From Paracoccaceae bacterium (GTDB lineage Bacteria > Pseudomonadota > Alphaproteobacteria > Rhodobacterales > Rhodobacteraceae): a DNA stretch of 11,058 nt. A model generated the notes under the pieces. That model was not told where the DNA came from. It ran no database searches and worked only from the letters and a program-made list of their open reading frames with translations. Positions 1 through 6,930 of this stretch are shown in pieces (positions within the stretch are counted from its first letter, which is position 1; each line of letters opens with the position of its first letter). The translations under genes were made by a program, and so were the position numbers. The stretch covers positions 1 through 11,058 of the forward strand of contig JADZAO010000123.1 in NCBI GenBank assembly GCA_020852535.1, given 5' to 3'.

Positions 1-2051
1 AATAAGTCTTTAAATTTTTGTAATATTTTCCCTCCAGTCTTGCTCGAAACATCATATTCTTCTTCCGCAAAACGTATCTTCGCGACCATGTAGCGTTCGG
101 CTCGCATCCTGATCGCAATTGAGAGAACAATTTTGTGCTCTAGATTTATGCCATCGGCAACGTCCTCACACTCGTCGGCAGTCGCGAATAAATGGTCGAT
201 AACTTTCTTTGTCAAATCAACATCTGGAAATTTACAACTCGCCAAATAACGTTCGAACACAATCTTGTAGTCTTGAATGGTAAGGGCTTCAGTCTCATCT
301 TTAAAGTGGAGCATCCTAGTAAGCTGTAGATAGTCATCTTTAGCGTTCCCATCTGCATCTTTTATGCCGCACGTATACTCAATTAAGTTACGCAGAAACG
401 GGATATACGCTACTAAAACGGCCGGTTCTTCTAATCGCTCCTGCCACTTACAAAATGGGCTCTGGATGTCCGTCCGTTCAAATGGCTCAAGTTTGATCCC
501 ATCCTCAGATCGAAAAGCCAGCCGACACTGGTGTGCTGGACAGATTTCTCTACCTGAAATTGTTCGTAGAAAATCAAAATTATGAGTCAGAATGATAGCT
601 AGGAACTTTGTGTCTTCAACCTTGGTCACATCTTCCAAGAAATCAATAATCGCGAATTTATTCTTGTAGTCAAACGAGTCCGAAATATCATCAAAAACAA
701 AGAGGGTTTTGTCTCGGTTCTTCCGCCGCACAGACACCTCATACATGATATCCAAGATGTAGAGCGCTCGGCTTTCACCGGTGCTCAACGCCCGAAGTAA
801 GTCTTGCTTCTCATCTGAAGAATATCGCCTCTCCTTGTCCACATCTCTAACAGCGTAGACTATGGATGGAGCACTACCTTTGAGGATCGCCTCTGCTTTG
901 TTCTCAACAGAAAGTTCGAATGGCAGATAAAGAAAACGACGATTAAAGTCCGCAACCACGGCATCCCAATCACCTCTGCTTTCATTCGCCTCTATGATGA
1001 TTTTATCTCGATCGATTTGACCAGATCGATACTCTGAAACGAGCGCTTTGTACTCATCAAATGCCCTGCGAAGATACTGTATCCACAGATCACGCTTCAG
1101 GCTTTCCGGATTGCTTAGTCGCGGCAGAAGGTGTTTGTTTTCAGTGATGTAATCCCGGAAAGCCTGCAGTTCTTTGTTTTTGAACTTCGAGTTGAACGTA
1201 TCGAACTTCTTCGCTACGGCTTTATCCCTCAGAATGCGAAGCTTTTCCTCCTCAATGCGGTCTCGAAGAAATTGATCCGACGAGACCTCTTCAATTTTTT
1301 CAGTATTTTTATCTACCAAGCTAATGCGATGCCCAGCACTGAAGAAGTTATGATCCTCAAGCTGCCGTTGAACCTGTACCACATTATGATATTGAAATTT
1401 CTCTCGAAGGATCGGCGACTTCTTCGTAATCTCATTATACGTTTGCGCGAAGTCTCCGACCGCAGCCGCTACATCTTCACTGGAAAGGAATTGCTGAACT
1501 TTTGGGTCAAAAATGGTTTTATAGTCGACTTTAGAAAGTTCTGATAGGCTCGTTCCCGTGAGTTCATCTTCTATTGCAGAAAGTACCGCATAGTAGCTGC
1601 CGCCAAACACATCCTCAATAATCGAGTCTAAATTTTCCAGCGACCGTTCACTAAACCCTGCAGCCTTCCTAAGAGCTTTATCCAAAGCCTTTTTTGCTTT
1701 ATCAATAGACTGATGGATTGTCTCGTACTTAGACCTGAGCTCGGCGTTTGCGAGAAGAGTAGACACCTGACTTGAAGAGAATTTATCATCGTAAGACTTA
1801 ACGACGAAAATCTCCTCTTTCTTGAGGACTTTGCCATTCAGCGTGACTTCGCAATTGGGTTTGCGATCGGGGAAATGTAGGTCCTTCGGCGTTTTGCCTT
1901 CTGAAAGGTCAGTCATTGTCTTCGCAAACGATGTCTTCATAACCCCGTTCGGGGCATAGATTGCGAAGCCTTTATGCTTGAACTCCAGCTCCGCCTCTAA
2001 TTTTCCAATTCCATAACAATATCTAAGGTTTATGTTCAGCTTGTCGGTCAC
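1..2051 (-). CDS. AAA_13/ABC-like ATPase, candidate defence protein (3' end outside window)
   Basis: The frame is open from a GTG at 2051 to the left edge without a stop: 683 residues, C-terminus missing. The GTG is chosen because GGAG lies 6 nt upstream and the protein then begins MTDKLNINLRYCYGIGKLE. Motifs seen: an atypical Walker A, APNGVMKTS (residues 33-41, Lys39), with Ala for the first Gly and Met before the Lys; helical charged stretches at about 100-130 and 245-290; an ABC-like signature LSTGES (422-427); Walker B TLFVFDDISD (Asp454, Asp455); an H-loop LTHNFDF (His490). This order matches RecF/SMC-like ABC ATPases of the AAA_13 type, which include the ATPase parts of RloC and PrrC anticodon nucleases. 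After about residue 540 comes a mostly helical region (PFLRNLIEYT, DDYLQLTRMLHF) that I cannot assign. The DNA is more AT-rich than the core genes to the right, suggesting transfer. ATPase class is fairly sure; a defence role is inferred. Confidence 0.8.
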   Translation of the reverse strand, partial: MTDKLNINLRYCYGIGKLEAELEFKHKGFAIYAPNGVMKTSFAKTMTDLSEGKTPKDLHFPDRKPNCEVTLNGKVLKKEEIFVVKSYDDKFSSSQVSTLLANAELRSKYETIHQSIDKAKKALDKALRKAAGFSERSLENLDSIIEDVFGGSYYAVLSAIEDELTGTSLSELSKVDYKTIFDPKVQQFLSSEDVAAAVGDFAQTYNEITKKSPILREKFQYHNVVQVQRQLEDHNFFSAGHRISLVDKNTEKIEEVSSDQFLRDRIEEEKLRILRDKAVAKKFDTFNSKFKNKELQAFRDYITENKHLLPRLSNPESLKRDLWIQYLRRAFDEYKALVSEYRSGQIDRDKIIIEANESRGDWDAVVADFNRRFLYLPFELSVENKAEAILKGSAPSIVYAVRDVDKERRYSSDEKQDLLRALSTGESRALYILDIMYEVSVRRKNRDKTLFVFDDISDSFDYKNKFAIIDFLEDVTKVEDTKFLAIILTHNFDFLRTISGREICPAHQCRLAFRSEDGIKLEPFERTDIQSPFCKWQERLEEPAVLVAYIPFLRNLIEYTCGIKDADGNAKDDYLQLTRMLHFKDETEALTIQDYKIVFERYLASCKFPDVDLTKKVIDHLFATADECEDVADGINLEHKIVLSIAIRMRAERYMVAKIRFAEEEYDVSSKTGGKILQKFKDL

Positions 2052-2083
2052 GATATTCTCCAAGTGATACCTGCCCCAACAGC

Positions 2084-2108
2084 CAGCTGCAACCGGAGCC
2101 GGTAGCTG
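2084..2108. repeat. Interrupted inverted repeat upstream of the ATPase gene
   Basis: Read on the minus strand, the outer arms CAGCT/AGCTG and inner arms ACCGG/CCGGT are separated by a 2-nt centre, with a 3-nt bulge (TGC) on one side. It ends about 33 nt upstream of the ATPase GTG, in the 173-bp gap between that gene and the nuclease remnant. It could be an operator or a leader hairpin. No T-run follows, so it is not an intrinsic terminator. I recognise no gene in the rest of the gap. Confidence 0.35.
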
Positions 2109-2224
2109 ATTGACGTCTTTCGACGAGGATTGAGCAATCCCCCGGCGCGCGGAGCGTGCAGCGGGTAGGACAAAAAAGACTGACCGATGAGCAATCTTTG
2201 GTCGCTTCCGTCATGGGCATCAAA

Positions 2225-2869
2225 TCAGTTTGAACGCCGCCAATCCCACGGCATTTCAAAGCTGCCAGCCCAGATGTTCAATTCGCTTTGCCGCGCCTGA
2301 TCCTCTTGCCCGACATAGTCAGTGGACTACTTGCGATAGGCGACAGCCCAGCCGTTTTGGACCATCCAAGCGTTCAAGTCCTCACCCGACAGGTAACAGA
2401 CTGCCAAAGCACGCTTGTACCTATCCCGGCCATGCGCTTTGCAGGCGACGGTGCCCGTGCCGATCTTGTCGGCAAGAGCAAATGCCGATGCACGACCGCA
2501 CCGCCAAGGCGCGCCAGAAGGGTCATTGCAGCTCTGTCGGCTCTCAGGCGCATCAATACCTTCGAACCTGATCCGCTGATTGTGGATTTCAATGGTGTCG
2601 CCATCAATGATAGAAGCACGGCCGACGATCTGACTGTCAGCCAAGGATGGCGTGGCTGTGGCAAACAGCATCGCAGCGTACAAAATCGCACACAGGCGCA
2701 GCAGGGATTTGATATTTCTTGGACAAGGCCTCAGATACTCACTGCGACCAATATAAGGCGCGAGCATCGGCGGTTCTACATTTTCTGTCTCCATCGCTGA
2801 TGGAGTCGCCTCGATATCTTTGGCCTGCATCCGGTTGCAAGGCATATGAGAAAACATATTATCCAACAT
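2225..2869 (-). pseudogene. Secreted staphylococcal-nuclease-like (SNase/TNase) protein, interrupted by an amber codon
   Basis: The intact part gives 180 residues ending AVAYRK at a TAG (2329-2327). After that codon the same frame continues for 33 residues to a TGA at 2225. That tail reads like the missing end of an SNase domain (YVGQEDQAR, then NIWAGSFEMPW). SNase landmarks: IDGDT (88-92), Arg101, IDAPES with Asp106 and Glu109, and YKRALA with Arg153; Arg101, Glu109 and Arg153 match the Arg35/Glu43/Arg87 catalytic set of staphylococcal nuclease. A hydrophobic stretch at about 55-77 ending SLA looks like a signal peptide, so the ancestor was probably an exported, Ca-dependent nuclease. The true start is uncertain: no candidate Met has a clear ribosome-binding site, and Met35 or thereabouts would give a more normal signal peptide. 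A nonsense mutation is simplest; a sequencing error would restore the gene. Confidence 0.75.
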
Positions 2870-3037
2870 TCAAAGGGGCGGAGGCGCCATGACAGGAAGT
2901 TCAATTCCCGCGAGTTAACCGTCTGCATCGTCTTTTGCAACCGCAATTACTACAAAGTTTCTGGCGTTCGTGCTATGGTCGCAATTCTGCCGCCAAGCTC
3001 AGAATGCACCTCAAGAAAATCACTGGCGAATATATCA

Positions 3038-3160
3038 GTGCGTCTTGCGATACTCGGGTTTCAACGCGACGCGGGGCCGCACGCACTGGGAGGCTGGAGT
3101 ATCATCCAGCTGTCCTGCTCAAGCTGTTCGTCTACGGCTAGCTGAACCGAAGCCCCTCGG
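3038..3160 (+). pseudogene. Fragment of an IS1182-like transposase N-terminus, frameshifted and with a stop
   Basis: Two short overlapping frames together resemble the N-terminal region of IS1182-family transposases. One frame gives LAILGFQRDAGPHALGG (from about 3044). The next, in a different frame, gives YHPAVLLKLFVYG (3100-3138), then TAG, then LNRSPS. The family normally reads GRP-YHPA-LLK-YIYGYLNR-SSRRLE, so both a frameshift near 3090 and a Tyr-to-stop change are implied. The rest of the transposase and the terminal inverted repeats are not recognisable. This is a dead scrap of an insertion sequence. The family call rests on one short conserved block. Confidence 0.6.
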
Positions 3161-3436
3161 CCTCGACACTCTTTGTCATCAAGGGCTTCACGCAGTCTTA
3201 CGAAGTTTTGCGCTGTGAAACGCCGCCTTCGGGTGTCTCTGTTTACACCGAAAGCACACAAACCTGCTTCAACTGCAGTTCATTTCGATTTCGCCAACAT
3301 GCTGAAATCGCACGGTATTTTTAATCCTCCTCAATTTTAATGGCGGGCGGATGGAAAGAGACACGGGGCGTTCAGAGGCTGATTTCGGCCCCATCACCAG
3401 TCTCCGAAAGGCGGATGGCCTCGCTAAAGCCCTTTG
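3161..3436. other. Non-coding or decayed DNA between the IS fragment and the tRNA terminator
   Basis: I see no supported gene, RNA or promoter here. Short frames exist but have no ribosome-binding site and no recognisable motif. The downstream body of the IS1182-like transposase is not detectable, so it was probably deleted or replaced. The 168 bp between the nuclease start and the IS fragment (2870-3037) are likewise featureless. Confidence 0.5.
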
Positions 3437-3468
3437 AAAAAAAAGAAAAAAGATCCCTTCGAAGACCT
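3437..3468 (-). terminator. Intrinsic terminator of the tRNA-Ser transcript
   Basis: Read on the minus strand, AGGTCTT-CGAA-GGGATCT forms a 7-bp stem (three G-U pairs) with a 4-nt loop. It runs directly into TTTTTCTTTTTTTT. It lies 24 nt beyond the 3' CCA of the tRNA-Ser gene, the expected place for its terminator. Confidence 0.7.
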
Positions 3469-3492
3469 CGTCTCAGGTTCGCGATGTGCAAC

Positions 3493-3582
3493 TGGCGGAC
3501 AGAGAGGGATTCGAACCCTCGAGACGGTTCCCCGCCTACACACTTTCCAGGCGTGCGCCTTCGACCACTCGGCCACCTGTCC
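3493..3582 (-). tRNA. tRNA-Ser (anticodon GGA)
   Basis: A 90-nt class II tRNA with every arm visible. The acceptor stem is GGACAGG/TCTGTCC with one G-U, followed by discriminator G and an encoded CCA. The D-arm is GCCGAGTGGTCGAAGGC. The anticodon stem CACGC/GTGTG carries loop CTGGAAA, with anticodon GGA at 3548-3546 reading UCC and UCU. The long variable arm GGCGG-GGAA-CCGTC is diagnostic of serine tRNAs, and the T-arm is GAGGG-TTCGAAT-CCCTC. It is a single-gene transcript with its own promoter and terminator. Its 3' end faces the atypical region on the left, the usual orientation for a tRNA used as an island attachment site. Confidence 0.96.
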
Positions 3583-3591
3583 ATGGAGAGT

Positions 3592-3620
3592 GTCATAAGA
3601 CTTGGTTGCACGGGGTTCAA
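3592..3620 (-). promoter_or_regulatory. Sigma70-type promoter of tRNA-Ser
   Basis: On the minus strand, TTGAAC (3620-3615), a 17-nt spacer and TATGAC (3597-3592) match the -35/-10 consensus well. The -10 box ends 9 nt before the mature tRNA 5' end, so transcription would start at or just before the tRNA. A short 5' leader is expected. Confidence 0.65.
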
Positions 3621-3707
3621 GAGACGTTGGTTCAAAGCATTGGGGCCTTTTCTCGCCTGATCATCACCGCCGTCACACCCCTCTTCTGAAGGAAAAACGA
3701 CACTAAT

Positions 3708-4427
3708 CTAACGATCAAGGATAATCGATACACGGCGGTTCTGACGGCTTTTCTTCTCTATCTTACCAAGGTTCACATGGCCAATCTCAGCGGTACGGGC
3801 AACATGGGTACCACCGCAAGGTTGCAAATCAACCTGATGGCCTGCCGTGCCAATCCGTACCAGACGCACCAGTCCCTGCCCCACGGGCGGCTGCACCAAC
3901 ATAGTCTTAACAAGCCCCGGATTAGCGGCCAGTTCCTCGTCAGTGATCCACTCTTCGCTCACCGTCAGATCCAGCGCGATCAGCGTATTCAGCTTTTCTT
4001 CAATCGCCGCAATATTGGCGGGTGGTTCAGGCATGTCGAAATCCAACCGCCCGCGCTCGGCTCCAATCTGTCCGCCCGTCACCGGCAAGGGGATCACCAC
4101 CGACAAAAGATGTAGCGCCGTATGTACCCGCATATGCCGATACCGCCGCTCCCAGTCGAGCCGCTGCCTGACCACCGTTCCCAGAGCAGGCAGTGCCATT
4201 GGCTCGGCCATCACCAGCGCCACCTGTCCGCCTTCGGCCTTAACCGCAGTGGCGATAGGCATCGAAGCGCCACCCCAAACAATCCAGCCAGAATCCCCCG
4301 GCTGACCGCCACCCGTAGGATAAAACACCGTCCGGTCGAGCAATATTCCTCCCTCAGCGGTATGGCCGACCACCACACCGTCGGCCTCGCGCAAATAAGC
4401 GTCGGCACGAAAGAGCAATTCGGTCAC
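3708..4427 (-). CDS. alaX: Alanyl-tRNA editing hydrolase, AlaX type (Ser-tRNA(Ala) deacylase)
   Basis: A 239-residue stand-alone homologue of the AlaRS editing domain. Enzymes of this family hydrolyse Ser (or Gly) wrongly attached to tRNA-Ala in the cytoplasm, preventing Ala-to-Ser misreading. Visible features: the glycine-rich YPTGGGQPGD block (36-45), which in the family belongs to the extra N-terminal domain of the longer AlaX-M forms, and the two zinc-binding halves HTALH (His102, His106) and CGGTH (Cys204, His208). All four metal ligands are present. The start is GTG, supported by AAGGAG with a 6-nt spacer. It is the last gene of a minus-strand cluster after cysK and the channel gene; the gap to the annotated channel stop is 121 bp, but only 35 bp if the channel tail is frameshifted. 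I see no clear terminator after it. The promoter of tRNA-Ser lies in its 3' flank. Confidence 0.9.
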   Translation of the reverse strand: MTELLFRADAYLREADGVVVGHTAEGGILLDRTVFYPTGGGQPGDSGWIVWGGASMPIATAVKAEGGQVALVMAEPMALPALGTVVRQRLDWERRYRHMRVHTALHLLSVVIPLPVTGGQIGAERGRLDFDMPEPPANIAAIEEKLNTLIALDLTVSEEWITDEELAANPGLVKTMLVQPPVGQGLVRLVRIGTAGHQVDLQPCGGTHVARTAEIGHVNLGKIEKKSRQNRRVSIILDR

Positions 4428-4548
4428 GTCACACTCCTTGCAATATCCGTCCCGCCCTCAACTTAGAAAAGCGCATCTATGGCTTCCACGCCATGGCGTC
4501 TTTTTTCAGGCGGGGAGCTAAAGGCGGCAGAAGCTGCCTTGTACAAAA

Positions 4549-6930
4549 TCACGTCCAGCGGCACGGAGGTAACAGCGGACGCATATCGATCTCTTCGGCA
4601 GCGAAGCGCTCACGAATCTGGTGGTTCACCTCACTCCGCACATTCACCGAGAAATTTACATCCCGCAAAATCATACGAATTTCATACTGTTGCCCATCGC
4701 TATTGAACCCCATCAGCGCCACCACCGGCGCAGGCTTCAGCAAAACTAGGGGCTGCGCCTCAGCGATCTCGCGCAGCACCTTCTCAACCTTACGGCTGTC
4801 GGTACCATGCGCCACCGTCACCGACACGATCAGCCGCCCCGACAGGTTAAACCGCGTCCAGTTCGTCACCCTTCCGGCAACCAAATCAGTGTTAGGAACA
4901 ATCACATCCGAGCGATCGAATGTCTGGATACGGGTCGAGCGGACTGAGATCGACTTAACCACACCCTCCACGGTACCAACCTCGATCCAGTCACCCTCGC
5001 TCACCGGTCTCTCAATCAAAAGAATGATGCCCGAGACGAAGTTCGACACAATATTCTGCAAACCAAAACCGATACCAACCGAAAGCGCACCGGCAACTAT
5101 GGCCAGACCTGAAAGGTCGATCCCCGCAAAATTAATTGCCAACAACGCCGAGAGGATGATCCCGACATAGCCCAGCCCCGCGATAACCGCGTTTTTTCCA
5201 CCCTGGTCCAGCGAGGTGCGCGGCAGCACCGTGCCCTTCAGCGCCCCCTGTACGAGCCGCGTAATAGTGTAACCAGCCGCAAAGATTACCAAAAACAGAA
5301 GAAAATCTGTAGGCGAAACCCGTGTCTGTCCAAACTGGAACCCTTCGAGAAAACGCTGCCAAAGCTCGGTTATATCAGCCAGCTGCGCACCCCAAATCAG
5401 CGCAAATAACGGCAGTGAGGCCACAACCATACAAAATCCGATAAGCACGGGTAAAAGCCCGTCCTGATCAACAGCCTCACTTTTTGTCACCAGCCCATAA
5501 AGATCAGCCACCAACCGTTGCAGTACGAACAAAAGCGCCACCAGCCCCAGCGACCCTGCCGTCGGATAAACCAAAGCCCTCGCTGCCGCGATATAGCCCA
5601 CCACAGCCAGCAAAGGCCCGACAATACCGACCAGCATTGCACCTCGCGCGATCAACGCCAGAACCCGCGCGACATAACCTGCCACCTCGGCGCGCACCTC
5701 AGCCCGAATGGTCCGTCCCATCAAATGGCCCAACCGCAACAGCGGCACCGCCACAGCCACCAGTACGGGAAAGGATGTCACCGAAAGCGTCGCCTGCTCT
5801 ACCCCGCGCTGTTCAAGAATGACGTCCCGCAGCACCTCGACCCCGAACGCCACGCCGATGGCCGTGGTCAAGAACCGCCCTTCGTCTCGCCGCTCGGGCG
5901 GCGAAGCAAACAACGTGTCACTATGCTCATCGACCGGAAAGACCATCGACCCCAGCCAATGTGCAAGAAAAACGTTAAAAACCGCAAAGGGCAACACATC
6001 CAATACCGCACTGCCAAGTGCACCCATCGTTCCGGTCAACCGCAGAGAATAGGCCAACGCCATAATCCCCACGACAGGTGCTATCACCTGACCTACCGAA
6101 ACCGCGAGCGCCACCACGCGCCTTGCCCGCGCAGTCTGCCGCTCGGGCAAAGCTCGGGCCAGACGAGCCACGAGGGGATGCCCACGCCATAAAAGACCAA
6201 TCCCGCCTGCCAGCATGACAAGGATCAGAGGCAGGTTATCAAACAACTGCCGACTTGCCTCACCCTTCTTCCAACGAAAGACACTTTCAGTATAGAAAGC
6301 CAGCGCCGTATCGCGTAATTCTCCCAATGCTGCGGGCCAGTTCGCCGGATTAATCGGCGCAGGCCACAACTGCAGCAACTGGTCGGCCTGCCGCTCGCGG
6401 CGAATGCGGTCAATCTCTCCAATCAGCCCATCCGCACGGCGATAAGCTTCTTCCGCCGCAATCCCTGGCGCTTGCAGTTTGATCAACTGGTCGCTCAATT
6501 CCACGCGTCGCTGCGCGATCTCTTCGGCCTCAGTCTCGCCTTCACCAGGCACAGGACCCAACGCCGCAATCTGCTCACGCAGAGTGGCAATTCGAGTGGC
6601 GTTAGAATTCTGCAATACAAGAAAAGCCGCTCGCCAATCGACCAGCTGTTCGCGCAATTCGCCCACTGCGCTTTCTTTCACCGCCGCACTGGCCAAGGTC
6701 TGTTCAGCCCGAGCCGCCGCCTCTTCCCACGCGTTATAATCAAGGCTGCGCGAACTGCCTGATCCTTTAGAAACCACCAACCCACTCGGTGCCTTCTGCA
6801 CCACAATACTGGGACGATTCTGCGTGTCAGCTGTCGTCTGCGCCACCGCTGGCATAGCAAAAACCAGCGCTACCAGCACCGGCACCAGTCGCCGCCAAAA
6901 AACGCAGTGCAAAATGCCCATTGACCTCAT
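4549..6930 (-). CDS. Mechanosensitive ion channel, DUF3772/MscS family (possible C-terminal frameshift)
   Basis: A 793-residue inner-membrane channel of the large MscS type, which opens under membrane tension to release solutes on hypo-osmotic shock. Order: signal peptide (hydrophobic 14-30, cut near VAQ); a periplasmic helical region including a DUF3772-like block ALGPVPGEGETEAEE (123-137); many hydrophobic membrane segments from about 220 to 570; then the MscS core, with pore-lining helix GALSVGIGFGLQNIVSNF (about 614-631), beta domain (IERPVSEGDWIEVG, NTDLVAGRVTNWT) and the alpha-beta cytoplasmic end. Its ATG overlaps the stop of the upstream cysteine synthase gene (ATGA), implying translational coupling; GAGG precedes the start. 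The last residues, IDMRPLLPPCRWT, do not resemble the usual MscS tail (in E. coli FPYPQMDVNFKRV). Another frame just downstream reads VPLDVILYKAAS and stops at 4463, so the gene may carry a 1-base shift near 4565. Confidence 0.9.
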   Translation of the reverse strand: MRSMGILHCVFWRRLVPVLVALVFAMPAVAQTTADTQNRPSIVVQKAPSGLVVSKGSGSSRSLDYNAWEEAAARAEQTLASAAVKESAVGELREQLVDWRAAFLVLQNSNATRIATLREQIAALGPVPGEGETEAEEIAQRRVELSDQLIKLQAPGIAAEEAYRRADGLIGEIDRIRRERQADQLLQLWPAPINPANWPAALGELRDTALAFYTESVFRWKKGEASRQLFDNLPLILVMLAGGIGLLWRGHPLVARLARALPERQTARARRVVALAVSVGQVIAPVVGIMALAYSLRLTGTMGALGSAVLDVLPFAVFNVFLAHWLGSMVFPVDEHSDTLFASPPERRDEGRFLTTAIGVAFGVEVLRDVILEQRGVEQATLSVTSFPVLVAVAVPLLRLGHLMGRTIRAEVRAEVAGYVARVLALIARGAMLVGIVGPLLAVVGYIAAARALVYPTAGSLGLVALLFVLQRLVADLYGLVTKSEAVDQDGLLPVLIGFCMVVASLPLFALIWGAQLADITELWQRFLEGFQFGQTRVSPTDFLLFLVIFAAGYTITRLVQGALKGTVLPRTSLDQGGKNAVIAGLGYVGIILSALLAINFAGIDLSGLAIVAGALSVGIGFGLQNIVSNFVSGIILLIERPVSEGDWIEVGTVEGVVKSISVRSTRIQTFDRSDVIVPNTDLVAGRVTNWTRFNLSGRLIVSVTVAHGTDSRKVEKVLREIAEAQPLVLLKPAPVVALMGFNSDGQQYEIRMILRDVNFSVNVRSEVNHQIRERFAAEEIDMRPLLPPCRWT

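Noticed and set aside
2064..2092. TTGCAG-17-TATCAC promoter-like pair before the ATPase
   Set aside because: The -10 would end only 12 nt before the GTG, so transcription would start inside or after the ribosome-binding site.
2023..2259. 78-codon minus-strand frame overlapping the nuclease tail and the ATPase start
   Set aside because: It overlaps the better-supported ATPase start and the nuclease tail in a different frame, has no recognisable motif and is Cys/Arg/Ser-rich as chance frames often are.
2230..2800. Two long plus-strand frames across the nuclease gene
   Set aside because: They are antisense shadows of the SNase gene, without family motifs.
3672..3697. CCTTC/GAGGG pairing after alaX as a possible terminator
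   Set aside because: On the minus strand the T-run comes before the stem, not after it.
4488..4506. 12-bp palindrome ACGCCATGGCGT followed by a T-run, resembling a plus-strand terminator
   Set aside because: A hairpin would have only a 4-bp stem, there is no plus-strand gene for it to end, and it lies inside the probable channel tail on the minus strand.
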